A DNA stretch of 64,000 nucleotides. Origin: Limnanthes douglasii subsp. nivea. Taxonomy: Eukaryota; Streptophyta; Magnoliopsida; Brassicales; Limnanthaceae. A program made the position numbers and the translations under genes. The stretch covers positions 160,944,813 through 161,008,812 of the forward strand of contig JAUPFV010000002.1 of NCBI GenBank assembly GCA_036936605.1. Reading direction: 5' to 3'. A model generated the notes under the pieces. The model worked only from the letters and a program-made list of their open reading frames with translations. It searched no databases and was not told the origin of the DNA. Shown here in pieces: positions 1-12,659 of the stretch. The stretch's first letter is position 1; every line of letters starts with the position of its first letter.

Positions 1-22
1 AATGTTTCTTCGTGGCCATATT

Positions 23-186
23 GATCCATCATTATAAATCATGGTTAACCATTGTTCTAATGCAACCGAGTTGGTCTGTAGGGGTAGCGTTTGTAGTTGA
101 AGAGATCCATCATTATAAATCATGGTTAACCATTGTTCACATGCAACCGAGTTGGCCTGTAGGGGTAGGCGTTTGTAGTTGAAGAG
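23..186. repeat. 81-bp tandem duplication, two copies
   Basis: The segment starting GATCCATCATTATAAATC at 23 starts again at 104. The two copies differ by a few substitutions and one-base indels. No ORF is associated with it. It lies at the window edge, so more copies could lie to the left. Confidence 0.9.
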
Positions 187-1731
187 ACTGAAGTTGTTGG
201 GCGATCAACTGATTCAAAGTGTCTTTTCCTTGATATGTTGCCTCCTTAATCGAATATTAGAAAAATGTGAACATTTCATTCGTGTGGGATTCCAACCGTT
301 TTTGTCATTTTATTTTCGTCTTAACGTTTCTCATAGATCGACAAACAGCCTTCTAGAATTTTGTTAAGACGAAACATATAACTTTAAATGATATGGAGCA
401 TTAAAAAATGGAAAAAGGGTTATAGTTGTTGATTTATTTTGTGGTTGTGATGGCTGGAGCACGGGATTTTCTCTCTATCTTTAAAATCAGTAAATGTCGG
501 ATAATTTGAGAGAAGGAAGAGCTATTTATAGAGAAGATTGTGAAATCCCATCAAACATCGTTCTAAAGGCCCAACGGGTACTTACATTGGGAATGGAAAT
601 GCTCATAGTTGTCTTTTCATACCCTAACGAATACTTGCGTGGGAAGTGGAATGCTTCTTCAATACTTTGTCACGTTTCACCATTAACGGTCTAGTGCATG
701 AGTCGAATTCTTTTGTAACACATATAAAAGAGTAAAACCGCGCGTGATGTATACGAGACTATCGATCTTCACAGCGATGATAATTAAAGGTAAAACTACC
801 CAACTATAATCAATTTGAATCAACTCGTATTGGCTACAATTGGAGGGCGAGTATGAATGAAGTCTGGAGTGGTGCCAGATTTAGTCCTCCCAAAGAATCT
901 TCTTAAGGACTATGGGCTACTGATAAGGAACGAATTATCCGACCTTTACATCAGAACGGTAAAAGATTAGATCAGAATTTACTTTATAGTATAAACTCAA
1001 GAAGAGTGTAATATTGAGGGTATCTTATGTCACAAGGAATAAATATTTTTAGTATTAGTGAATTAATGGGATGTGATAGCCAAAATTGGTTATTCATGTA
1101 AGCCCAATGACCCACCGTCGCTACTATATTAAGCTTTGAACCTTTTCTCGAAGGTGAGGAACATTAATTATTATTACCATTTTTGACAACTTCTGTCTCT
1201 AGATTTCATTTTTTAGTTTCTCTCTCTAATATATTCGTGACTCAACTTGGAATACATTTGACACTTTTTGTTCCTCGGATATTTTTGGAGTCATCAATAT
1301 ACCTTTTTTATAAAAAATATGTTGAAAGAATTTGATTCTTTTCCTATATTAGCAACCATATTCATGACTTTTCGGAAATAATTAAATAATTATTCATTTA
1401 AATGATAATATGATAGGCAATAGATATTTAACAATCAATGATAAGTGGTGTTTATCTAATAAACTAAATTATAATGATGTAAATTCATGATTTTTTTGGC
1501 ACATATACTTACGTCATATCTTTAAGATAAGAATGCATAAGTTTTTTTTGGTTCGTTGTTTATTCAAACTTTGATGCTTGCATCGTATGTATAAACGAAA
1601 AACATACCAAAGTAAAAAAAAAGGTTAGGTGCATACACAGCAGAAGAAATTTTAGAGTTGATAAATATCAATATATTTGAATCATTCCCAAAATAATCAT
1701 GGAACGAACATTGTTATTTCATATAATTTAT
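187..1731. other. No gene recognised apart from a promoter-like site
   Basis: This stretch holds only short, unconvincing ORFs. A minus-strand TATA-like site near 523 is listed separately. I see no transposon domain on either strand. Confidence 0.5.
523..530 (-). promoter_or_regulatory. TATA-box-like site on the minus strand
   Basis: Read on the minus strand, 531 to 522 is CTATAAATAG, a consensus plant TATA box. It is followed downstream by a pyrimidine-rich leader and the tract AGATAGAGAGAA near 482-471. A similar pairing of TATAAATA with ATAGAGAGAAG occurs before the accessory ORF of element D at 57.48 kb. By analogy this could be a promoter of another antisense accessory ORF or an LTR. 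That is inference only. Confidence 0.35.
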
Positions 1732-2055
1732 AGATGAATTTTCTCGGTACCAGTATATATATATCTTATTTATGAGATATCGGAAGTGCTAGACAAGTTA
1801 ATAACTTTTAAGTGTGATGTTGAAAAACAACTTGATAAGAGCATTAAGTGCGTCAGATTTGACCGTAGTGCTAAATACTATGACATATATACTAGTTTAG
1901 GTGAACAACGTCATGGACCAATCGTAAAGTACCTAGTAAAGTGTGTTATAGTTCTTCATTATACAATGCTAGGTTCGCACATCATGCATCACGTATACGA
2001 GAGGCGAATATGTACACTTACTGATATGGTGATAAGTATAGTCATTTGCATATAC
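1732..2055 (+). pseudogene. Ty1/copia integrase core fragment
   Basis: The translation resembles the copia integrase catalytic core: a DEFSRYQYIY-like start, then KCDVEKQLDKSIKCVRFDRS around the second catalytic Asp, then YTMLGS and YERRICTLTDMV, which match the usual YTMPGSP, N-G-x-A-E-R-R-N and TLxDMV motifs. The FDRS motif keeps the Asp, but the N-G-x-A-E motif is altered to MHHVYE. No gag, RT or LTR of this element is recognisable nearby, so it is a short relic. The plus orientation is clear. Confidence 0.7.
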
Positions 2056-3373
2056 CAATATCACCATAGGATTAATCCATCCAATTGACTACATATATTT
2101 GTTATAGGGAAATCTAAAAAATAGTCGCTAAAATATTGATTTATTGATTCGAGAAGATAAGTCTCATTGTACATAGTGTTAATCCTATTTATACTATTTA
2201 CGTAGCAGTTTCAATCTATCATTAATTACATAATTCCACTAATCTCGATCGTAGACTGGTATTTATGATAATTGCCCTAGAATTATGGTCACTACTTCAG
2301 TCATAGTGCCTTACATGAGTTGGTCAGTCAACTGCTCCTTAAACAAGCATTGCCTTCTTCATGATCTATTCCTTAGAAATTTATATTCTCAACCAAGATT
2401 TATCGGGCTCGTTATTATCCTTCGGTATTTGACCACATCTGCTCATTATGATCCCTGCTCGGTAAAGTCCTTATCTCATTTGCATTAACTAATAGCTCTT
2501 GCTCGGTTTCTTCTTTGGTTCTACTCGCTATTATCTCTACTCGTTTCATCTTGATCAAGCTCGTGTTAAGCTCCATTATCTGCTCATCTACTTTATCGCT
2601 AGCATGAACCTTGATCAGGTTATATTGGTCGTTCCGTTCAACTTTTGTTTAATTGAGTTTCATAAGATGGCATAATTATCTCTCATATAGGTCGTGGCCT
2701 GGGCACTGGTAAATGATCTTGTTGGATAACTTGCATTTTGTTTTTATTATGAAGTAGAGGTTTCTCTGTTTTACTTTAGTCTTTTGTTGTTAAATGCTCT
2801 TTCTACTTGTAGCTTACCCAATGAACTTAATATTGATAATGAAAACCTCATTAGGGCTCCCCATATTCCATTCATTAGGTTTGAAAAAGGTACTTGATGG
2901 AATAACTATCATTGAGTAAATATAAATGAAGTATAAGGTTCGTGTGGTATGCCGTGCCAGGGAACATATAATGTAATGGCAGTTTTTATGACACGTGTTG
3001 CATGTATCCTGGCGAGTCTGACAAAAGGATGTCAAAGAGATTGTGCATCTTCGATTCTTGTGAAGCGTGTTAACATTAATTAACCAAATAATGATTAGTG
3101 TAGTCCCATCACGCATGGGGTAAAAATATTTCAAATCAAAGATTCATTACAGTTTGAATCAAAAATTCATTTGCAATATTCGAAATGAGTGTAAGGGAGA
3201 GAAAAAACTTCCATCTGTGTTGTAGGTCGTGAAAGCTCGTTGTCCATTGTTGCAGGAGAGTTTGCTCATTTTTAAGGTACACTTTTTAGACCCTTAATAA
3301 TAATGTAATATGTAGTAGGATTGCCCGAGGGCAGTATTATGATTTATCTAGAAATTAATTTGGGTAGTATTAC
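2056..3373. other. No gene recognised
   Basis: Only short ORFs with no recognisable family occur here. From about 2,460 to 2,620 the plus strand is rich in CTCG/GCTCG words without a clean tandem period. Confidence 0.4.
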
Positions 3374-5820
3374 TTGGAGTTTGGTTGCCTTAATACTTCC
3401 CTGCCAAAGAAAAATATAAATAAGAAAGATAAAGACATTGAAGGCATAGATTCTAAATTTGAGAGTACTCCATTTCTGGAGGAATATTTTTCCAAAATAA
3501 CACTCAAATACGGGTATCTTGTAGAGGAAGGGCTTCGAGAATTTAGAATTAGGTACCGAATTCCTGAAGACTTGACCGTGAGGGTGCCCTATTTTGGGGA
3601 TCAACCTTACCAGACCCAAGAGGGCTAAACGTGTTTATACACAAACTTCTTTTACTATGGTCTTGCCTTCCTCTTCCATCCTTGATTCAAGATTTTTTTT
3701 TAGCTATATAGGTATTTGTCCTACACAATTAACAGCCAATGGTTTGAGAATATTACTGAGTATAGTGCTAAGATCCAAAGCGTTAAATATTCATATGTTC
3801 TTGGCAGACATCATGGCAGCAATAGATGTGTCCAGATTAGACACTTCCTTTTCTTTTATGTTCAGTTGTATGGGGTGAGGCGAGTGGTAGATCTGCCGAC
3901 TTCTAATAAAAACTGGAAGAATACCTTCGTCTATATGTCATTAAATTAGGAAGTGTTTTCATGAACCTGCAGTTAGAGACGCGGTGGAAGGCTAAGTGTA
4001 AGCTTGTTGGGTTGTGTAGGTAATGTAACTAGATTTAACTTGGAGTGATTAGTTTGACTTATTTGTTTATGCTTGCAGGTGAGGATAAACAACAATAATG
4101 GTGTAAGGAATGAATTTCATAAGGCTCGGTGAACCCTCTGATTAAGCTAGCTACAACTGCAAACGTCGTTTGGAGGTTAGACTTGTTGCGCATTTTTTCT
4201 CATCTGAATTACTTAAAGTCCGGATTGTAGTGTATGCCAGAGTAAAAGATTTCAGAAGACAGGAAATTTATAATGGTTAGGAGTGGGGAGGCTATGATGA
4301 TGAATAGGCTTCAGGATTTGATAGAGGAGAGGTTTAGAGAGCTTAATAATAGAGGGGTGGGGTTGCTTGTCCCCCAAATATTCAAGGTGCGAGAGACAAT
4401 TGAGTTGTATCTTTTTTGGGAGGAAGGAGGAAATAAGGAATGAACATTAGTTATTGGAGCTGTTGAGGAGAATAATCATTAGGAGGAGAACCTACAGATA
4501 GGGAGATAGAAGTTGTTGGAAGAATGTGTGAAAGAGGAGGGGGTGCATCCCCGAGAAGAGGATGAGGATATTGATGAGGAGTTTCCTCATTTAAAAATAA
4601 ATCACTTTGTGGTGAATTCAGTACACATATCACAACATAAACTAGCCTTGGTAGATAATGAAGATGAGACAGACGGAGGCCTGGTAGAAAAGGAAGAAGA
4701 GGGAACCTTAGTGCCAATAGCTACAAATCCCACTAGTAAAGAGCCTCAGATTATTGTAATTGATGATGCAAAGAAAGGTGGAGAACTAAAGAAGTCGGAC
4801 ACCAATGAGAACTTAATGGGGAAGGAGAAGGTGATGCTAGAAGGACTAGCGCAGTGGATGCAGAATTTCATAAATGGTGCGAGGTCGGGGTCGACATTTG
4901 TAAATATCGTGATATCGGATCATATGTCGCAGCAAGGTCAAAGCAGTGAAGCTAACCGGGATACCAAAATGACAGGATATCTACCCCCCATGAAATTGAC
5001 TATGTCACCGCCGTCCTAACTGATGATAGAGCAACTAAAGCACTGTCCAGACTTGCCCTTCTATGATACCATGCTTATGAGTGAAATTCTTCAACGCCAA
5101 CTAGAGCTGGCGATAGAGGTAATTGTCGAATTTTCTATGTGTGTAATTATTTCCAAAGTAATGTATAGGTGATAACTCTTATTTTTTAATAGATGCATCA
5201 TAACTCTCTGGTTTTGGCTTACCGACGCATATCGTCGGTTGATTGCTATATTATGGAGAAATGAAAGCCAGACTCTTTATTCTTCGGGTTGGTACATGAT
5301 CTGATTATCAAGTTGGCTCAGTCTAAGGCTTTGAATGGTTAGTGGAGATGCGTCATAATAAGGCGTTCACGGGAGACTGAAGAATTACGAAAAGAGCTCT
5401 TTACAGTTGCTGATGACCGTAATGCATTCCACAAGAGAATCCTAGAGGTAGTAAGCAGTACCGCGCTGCTATCGTCGTAGAACAATGACTTGGTGAATAA
5501 TAATTATATGTTGATGTCCCAGAGTGTTGGGTTACTATCACAAAACATGGCGTAAGCCACAAAGGTGGAAGAGAAGGAAAAAAATAGCGGAGATAACCTT
5601 CGAAGTATTTATTTTCTGAAGGTGTCCTTAGGGGAGGCCATGGATGAGAAGGACCGACAACAAGCCGAATTATTAAAAAGGCTAATCAAGACCAAGAGAA
5701 GAGGGAGAGGCAAGTGATGGAAGTGGCGATGGGGATGATTCAGAGAGACCAGCAAAATATAGTGGAGGAGTTGCTGGTCTTGCATCATGGACTGTCACTG
5801 GGTGCGTATTAGAACTTTAC
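3374..5820 (+). pseudogene. Accessory ORF of element A (PF04195-like, then acidic and coiled-coil parts)
   Basis: At 3,500-3,600 the frame encodes EEGLREFRIRYRIPEDLTVR, resembling the conserved RERYxIPxxxxLRxP region of the plant 'putative gypsy type transposon' domain. About 100 nt on, in another frame, comes YIGICPTQLTANGLRILLSI (3,705-3,765), matching the LGxxPxQLxPNAWRxLxxF block of the same family. The next readable part (4,513-5,019) is strongly acidic, and 5,360-5,800 has Glu/Lys-rich coiled-coil-like stretches. Frames change several times and stops are present, so it is broken. The function of these accessory proteins is not established. Confidence 0.55.
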
Positions 5821-6176
5821 ACCTTGCCAATAAAACTCAAATTTGAGGAGTGTAGATGCTCTCCCAGCCAATGCTGATGCGGTGGTTATTAGGGTGGTAA
5901 AGGTACCGGCTTATATAAACATTCCCCTCATAAAATGAAATTAGAATCCACCTCCGCTATTCCTGAAGTTTAGTATATGTTTGAACAAGACTCATATGCA
6001 AAATAAAATTTGTATTTTTGTAATATGTGTGAACATTAAAGTTACTGATTATGTATGATTTATATTGTTTGCTAGTAAAAACTATGTTTATTTGGGTAGT
6101 ATATTTTCTTACCGAGATTGAGGCAAATGTGTTTGTTTTACTTGTATTATTTTCTAGCATTTCCTTACAAGATTGA

Positions 6177-6450
6177 GCATGGTATGGCCCATTGCGTAGC
6201 CATAAAAATGGGAAGTATCCCTTGGCTGATTCGTGGGAGCAACCGGTTCGGCCTATTGTGTAACCTCGTGGGCTTGGAGTAATTCAAATAATAATATCGG
6301 TACAAGGTATTAGGCACCGTTGGGCCCCTTACATAGCCTCAATGAGTGTGACCAATCATCCCGTTTGTATGTTTATAGACTTATCTATTCATGGGACAAT
6401 ATGGTCCCCATTGCGTAGCCCGTAGTCATGGTCAGTGACCCATTTGGGTA
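6177..6450. repeat. Degenerate tandem repeats in the element A spacer
   Basis: A motif like GGCCCATTGCGTAGCC recurs at about 6,186, 6,249, 6,323 and 6,404, giving about four diverged units of roughly 70-75 bp. They lie between the end of the minus-strand integrase and the end of the plus-strand accessory ORF. Confidence 0.6.
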
Positions 6451-6543
6451 GTTGTAAGGAAGGAGATAATAATAAAACAAACACATCCAGTTGGCGAAAA
6501 TAGTAAAATATTATTTAGAAAAGAAAATAGTTTGATCTCTCAT

Positions 6544-7866
6544 TCAAAAACCCCTCCACGCCATCAGAAGGGAAAAAAGCGCATCGATACATTGCATTGG
6601 TGGGTGATATAACTTTAGGTGGCTAATATTCCAAGGGTGTTTGAGGGCATGCTCTTCTTGGTCAGCGAGGCAGTATGCTCCATGATGCCCTTTAGAGATG
6701 ATCGTACAGGGACCCTCCCAGTTGGGAGCCAACTTGCCAAATGATTTAACTCCATCTCTTTAAATAACTTCTTAATAACAAGGTCTCCAACTTGGAGGGT
6801 GTGGGGTTATAATTTGGAGTTAAAATGTTTTTTTTATCATTGTGCTCAGCTAGTATTCATGCTTGATCGTACCGTTATTCAATGAGACTAATATTGATAG
6901 CTCGGTCGTTGTTATTCGAAGTGTCTGAGTAATTAGTGATTTTATGGCTTGGGATAATGACTTATGCTGACACCGCAGCCTCTAAACCATAAACGAGGGT
7001 GAATGAGGTTTCCCTATTGTTGTACGGTACATGGTGCGGTATGCCCACAACACCTCGGAAAGTTTATCGAGCCACTTTCCATTTGATTCTTCCAGCTTTT
7101 TCTTGATGTCATCCAGTTTGGTTAAGTTGGTGACTTCAACATGTCCATTTTCTTAGGGGTAGTAGGGAGTAGAGATGTGATGTTCAATACTGTAGCGTTT
7201 GCATAATATGATGACTACAGAATTTTAGAATTGTTAGCCATTGTTTGTCTTCAATATACGAGGGATACCAAACCACGCAAGTGTCCGGTGGTGCATGAAA
7301 TAGTGACATCAACCACTTAATGAAATAATCGACATCAACCGCTAAGAATTAGCGTTTTTCTATAGTCATTGGCAAGGGTAAAACCAAGTTGATGCCCCCT
7401 TATCAAAAGGGTGCATGATCGGATTGGTACCCATCGGTTCACTCAAAAGATGACCAGTATTGGTGAATTGCTGGGAAGCATGGCATTGTTGGACGATATG
7501 CTCTGCGTCTGATGCCAATCCATGCCAATAATAGCCAATAATTAAAAATCGATGGAAGAGGCTACATTGACCACAACGGACTCTTGCATCGACATAATGT
7601 AAGTCATTGAGAACTGTGGTAGCTTCTCCTTGACTTAAGCAACGTAGTAATGGTCGAGTGGCACTTTTCATGTAGAGAATATTATCCAATACACGGTATT
7701 TGGCCGCCCGTAGCTGTAATTCCCTAGTTGTTGTTTTGTACGAGGGGAGCGTGTTGTTGTTAAGGTAGAACAAATAAGATTCACTCCAATCAGTAATACT
7801 GCCGACCGAGCAGATGATATGTTTGTATGTACATGTAGCAGTGGATGGGTGTTCCTGTAATATCAC
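6544..7866 (-). pseudogene. Element A integrase (zinc-binding, core and C-terminal parts)
   Basis: Reading right to left: a TRPLLRCLSQGEA and LNDLHYVDAR region starts the HHCC zinc-binding domain. The second His position reads Arg, and the last Cys reads Ser (QCHASQQ), so the finger is broken. The core follows with FGIPRILKTNNG, where the usual SDNG Asp is Asn, and ENGHVEVTN, which keeps the catalytic Glu. KWLDKLSEVLWAYRT comes next. The C-terminus is NWEGPCTIISKG followed by HPWNISHLKLYHP, as at the ends of many gypsy integrases. Several frameshifts and stops separate these blocks. Confidence 0.75.
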
Positions 7867-7879
7867 AAGTAGATGATCC

Positions 7880-8150
7880 CCATGAAGCGGCAGTTGTAGC
7901 CAAGATATCGGCTATTGAATCATCTAGGCGGGGCACCTACTCGCATTTGACTTTCTAAAACTTAGACTCACATTCTTTCAAAATTATGAGATAGTTATGG
8001 GTCCCTTCTTTCTTGGTATCATAAGTTCCCGAAGTTTGGTTAACAACTAGTTGTCAGTCAGACCTGACACGAAGTACCTTGGCTCCACATATATGAGCTA
8101 ACCTTGTACCGCCAACAATTTCTTCATACTCTGCTACATTGTTAGGGACT
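7880..8150 (-). pseudogene. Element A second (archaeal-type) RNase H
   Basis: The minus strand reads RLAHICGAKVLRVRSD, then a stop, then QLVVNQTSGTY, and further on RLDDSIADILATTA. These correspond to the GLRLAxxxGA, SDSQLxxNQxxG and N-x-x-A-D-x-L-A motifs of the extra RNase H found between RT-RNase H and integrase in Tat-lineage elements. The last Asp is present, but the frame is interrupted. Confidence 0.6.
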
Positions 8151-8386
8151 GGAAAGGAAAATTGGATAGCTTGTCGGATTTCTCCCATGTAAGTAGCTTC
8201 ATAATGATGTCGGCTCCCACACCAGAGGTACTCGAGGCCTCATCAAATTCCAATATCTATTTCATCTCAAAGGCATTTGGAGAAGGGTTAGTATCTTCTT
8301 GGAAAAAGGTGAGGTGTAGATAATTTGGTAATAAAGTTGGCGACGGCTTGGCCTTTAATTGTTATGTGTGGTTCGAACTTTATGTC

Positions 8387-9268
8387 TTACTCTCTTAAAT
8401 CGATAGACGACTTGGTGAGGTGGCCAGACACGTCCGGTTTCTGCAACACGTTGCGTAAAAGAAAATAGGTTCGTATTATTATCGCGTGATCCTGAAAATA
8501 AGGGAACATTTTTTGGGGTGCAACTACCAATTCAAAGGCAAGCTTCTTCAGGTTAAGGTAACGGGTCTCAACGTCTATCAAGGTCTTTCTTGTGTAGTGG
8601 ATGGGGCGTCGTATGCCCTCAGGCTCTCGGACAAGTACAACAGTGACTGCAAAAGGAGAAACAGATAAATGTAGGTATAAGAGCTCACCTACCATAAATG
8701 TATAGAGGATTTGAGATGATGTGAGGTAAGTTTGGAGTGCAACAAATGCAGCGTCGCAGTCTGCGTTCTAGTCAAACCTTTTCGCTCCCCTTATAACTTC
8801 AAAGAATGGTTGTCTCTTATGAGATGCTCTTAATATGAAGCGAGAAAGTACTGCCAAACGCCTGGTTAAGCATTGGACCTCTTTGATATCTTTGGTGAAT
8901 CCATATGGGTTACAGCCCTTAATTGCACGGGATCTGCTTCAATCCCCTTTTTGCTGACGATGCACCCCAAGAATTTGCTAGTGCCGACCCCAAAACAACA
9001 TTTAAGTAGGTTTAGCTTGAGGTTATTCTTACGTAAAATGGTGAAGATATTACTCAGCACTTCTAATTGTTGCTGAATTGTATTAGTTTTGACGATCATA
9101 ACGTTAATATATGCTTCCATATGGTGCCACATATGATATTTAAATATTTGATTGATCAAGCGTTGGTATGTAAATCCGGCATTCTTTAGACCGAAGGGCA
9201 TGACTGTATAACAGTATAGCCCACATTCTGTTTGAAAGGTAGTATGTCCCTCATCCCTCTGGTGCATC
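8387..9268 (-). pseudogene. Element A reverse transcriptase (3' half) and first RNase H
   Basis: The RT part (9,268-8,866) reads HTTFQTECGLYCYTVMPFGLK..., then AYINVMIVK, where the YxDD catalytic box has become Y-I-N-V, then FLGCIVSKKGIEADP. The RNase H part (8,695-8,387) has LYLHLSVSPFAVTVVLVRE, PIHYTRKTLIDVETRYLNL and VLQKPDVSGHLTKSSIDL, typical of the gypsy RT-RNase H tail. RT motifs upstream of HTTF are absent because the element is cut off at about 9,268. Confidence 0.8.
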
Positions 9269-10619
9269 TAACTCTTAATTCTTATATCTCTCTCATTTAT
9301 TATCACCAATATGTAACCTTCATCAAGATCAGTCTCTACCATCTTGGATTTCTCTACTAGACTCATATAATTTTTCACATTCAATACTGTTAGTTTTTCA
9401 CATAGATTCTATTATAGTCGATTTTGAAATTGCTAATATTGTTCTTCTTCATTACTCACCAGATTTGGTTCATATAAAAAGAGTTATGAGCTTTGCTTCA
9501 TATTGCTCAACAAGCATATTTTATTATTATAGATTCATAAACGGTTTTTTTTTCTTATTTATACGCCTACATAAAGATTTTGAAATTAAACATAAATTTT
9601 CTCAAATGTCATTATTTTGGTTATCAATAGTAACATATCTAATTTGGGCCTTCGTATTCCTCCACCAATGACGAGCTCGCTTCGTAAAATAAAATACAAA
9701 AAAAACCCACTCTCTCGTTATTTGATATTTGCATCACCTCAAGTATATCTTCAATTTTTCTTAACCACCCTTCATCTTCTTCTAGAATCTTCATACCATA
9801 AAATTTTTCTCTTTTATACTATGTGAACTATTAATAAAATTTTATTGGTTCATATTTTTCATTTAGTGACTATATCACAAATTCTTTAACGTTTGAGTCA
9901 AATATAAATTTATCAAGCCAAACATCATTATTTTTTACTCTATGATCTTGTTTCATGATATTTCATGGTTGAACTACCTTTTCTTCCTCTGGTGGGACAT
10001 TAACTCCATGTCCATTATTATCTTTGAAATTCATTTGTTATCATTTTTATTGCATGTATTCAAAATTTGGTTCAAACACATTTTAATAATTACTGATTTA
10101 TACTAACTTTCACTCATTATACGATTTTCATGATTTGTTGTCTAGGTCATAGCACGTCTATAAAATCTATATAAACCTCATAAACATAGGGTTTCTTACC
10201 AAATTTTCATGCATTATATCCCATAGCTGATAATACAACGCTACAAATAAAACTAATATTCGTATATAACTAGAAAATAATGATAGTAAGCCTTACTGTG
10301 ATATATACACGTTAACAACTCAGAAAGTCTAAATGTCTGTCTAATGTTAAAGTATATGAAACGATAATTAACATCACCCACATGTGTACTAATTTGGCCA
10401 AATACCAATAAAATAACACAAGTTATCTACTAGTTTTATCATATGATGAGGCAAACTGCATCCATAGCTTTATATATCACCCACACATGAAACCATGTGG
10501 GCAAGCACCATCGATCACCATAGATAAATAACACAATATATGTAAGAGATATATATTCATTGAAAACCTTAAACAATTTATCATATATGTAATGAGTAAT
10601 GACTCGTATTATGCATGTT
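9269..10619. other. AT-rich DNA without recognised genes
   Basis: No transposon or host domain was recognised on either strand. The homology of element A ends sharply at the left edge of this stretch, which marks a deletion or insertion junction. Confidence 0.5.
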
Positions 10620-10935
10620 TTGTCCACACATGACCAACACCGTCCACACAAAACCTTATAATGTCAAAACAAGACCTCTTATCCTCCATAAAAAATCTCA
10701 CACGTCATCTAGAAAATACCTCATACCGTCCATACAAAACCACATACATCATCCATAAATCATCAAAACCGTACATACAAGACCACATACGTCATCTATA
10801 AATGATCAAAACCGTTTATACGTGACCTCACATCATCCATAAATGATCGTATATCATCCACATACAAGCAATATGTCCACATCAGACCAAACAAATCATC
10901 CATACATAACCAACAATATTCATACAAAACCTCAC
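10620..10935. repeat. Imperfect tandem repeat block
   Basis: Units of roughly 40-48 bp built from words such as CGTCCATACAAAACCACATA and CATCCATAAATGATC recur about six times with substitutions and indels. No coding potential is seen. Confidence 0.7.
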
Positions 10936-12659
10936 ACGAAGTCCAATTTAAATAGTTTAGAGTAATATTATGTTTAGTAAAAAAAATTAATCAATTACTT
11001 TTATTTTGTCTAACTCAATAACATATATCTAACTTTAATACGTAGTATTTTTAAATTTCCAAAATTTTAAATTTAGGTCTCTCAAATGGTTCCTTGTGAC
11101 ATGTGAAACTCATTAATGTACATTTTTTATTTTATGGAGCGAATGTGTATTCTTCATTATGTCGTAGTTAGCTTTCAAAATAATATTTATTGAATTGTTA
11201 TTATCGAGCAATATGTATCGCACCTCAATCTCTTGATTTCCGTAATTATAACATTCTCATAAGGACCAATGCATCTATGTGGATTATCATCATCAAGTAT
11301 AATAGTAAAAACAGTTCTTGACATATGTGTGTTAAAATATATCCATGAAGCTAAATTTACTGGTCTACAGCATGAATCTTGCATGAACAAGTGGTCAAAC
11401 AAAAAAGAAATCACATTATGTATTTATTATAAGTATAACGGCTCGAGTCTGGATCGAGATATTTATAAAAATAAACAAGTCTTGATAATGCCTCATCTGG
11501 CTTAGGAGTGACATGAGGTGCAACCAACTAATGTGCCCTAATAGGGGCGGGTTGATGTAGCTCAATTCACATAGCCTTCTATGGCGGTTTTGCGTTAGCA
11601 CGTACAAACTCCATTAGTTTACCCTCATAAATAAGAATATGATTGTTCTTGTCTAAACGTGACACTTCCACATTGGATGGCCAATGTAATTGTGGTACTT
11701 ATATCACATATTAAGATTGTGTTTCTCCAACGGTTTTGCCATAGGGTACGTTTCATGGAACTTAATAAAAAAATAGTTTTTTCATACACAATTAGTCTAT
11801 TATGGGTGAGTTATATATATATGTCATTTGGTAACTCCATTATCGGTCAGTTATCAGGTTATGAACTATGACTTCAACAGTATTTGTGGTGCACTGACCT
11901 TGATCAAGATGCAAATGAATGTTTGTGTTGTTGATACTAAAACCACTATAATTTCCATTTTCATGAACACAAAACGATACAACTTACTAGATATTTAGTC
12001 TGGTTGTCCATAAATCTAAATATGGGCCGTTTAGGCCACCTTAATTTGTGATTTGATGTGTGCCAATAAATATCCAAATATATGAACATTTTTTCATCTG
12101 TTTTTCTCGAAAATCGTCGCAAATGAGACATTTGTGGTAGGCTTCCTAAGATTTTATTAGTTTTCATAAAACAATAAGTGTAGTCGCACAATTTTTTGTT
12201 TATAGTGTATTATCTAATTGATGTTTTTAATGAACTTTCTATCGTGGTCCCAAATTTGAGTGAACATACCCTCAAATATATAGATTTTGCATGAGAGAAG
12301 CATGTTAAATTAGTAGAATAATTATCCTTGAAGGTTATTGAGAACGTGGAATAGAGAAGGCTGTCATTCGTATCAAATCTAAGCATTTCGTTATGGAATT
12401 TCTCAATATGGTACTTCATACCCCTGACCTATCGTACGTGTCCATCTTTTATTGATTAAATTTCACGAGATGGGAACTTTCCAAAATTTATATTAGTATC
12501 AAACGTTGATATGGCTAACAAGAACTTCATAATGGGACTGAGGCAGATATAATGCCCAACCCATAATTACTGGAAGGGGCGTTTCTGTAGGCAAGAAAAT
12601 GGTTTAGCTATAGAGGTTGTTGTTCAGAGAACACTCACAACTTGAATATATTTAGATGA
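10936..12659. other. AT-rich DNA without recognised genes
   Basis: Short ORFs occur on both strands, but none carries a motif I recognise. Confidence 0.4.

Larger units (their letters stand above)
3374..9268 (-). mobile_element. Element A: truncated Tat-type Ty3/gypsy retrotransposon with convergent accessory ORF
   Basis: Pol runs on the minus strand from 9,268 (middle of RT) to 6,544 (end of integrase). It faces a plus-strand accessory ORF region (3,374-5,820), with a repeat-bearing spacer between. Two RNase H regions lie between RT and IN, as known for the Tat/Ogre/Retand lineage. The element stops abruptly upstream of the RT motif VMPFGLKNAG, so PBS, gag, PR and the first RT motifs are missing. 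LTRs were not located. Confidence 0.65.

Noticed and set aside
2814..3134. 106-codon minus-strand ORF
   Set aside because: No motif recognised; the length is compatible with chance, and no neighbouring element supports it.
4451..4717. 88-codon Pro/Leu-rich minus-strand ORF
   Set aside because: It is antisense to the acidic part of the accessory ORF of element A.
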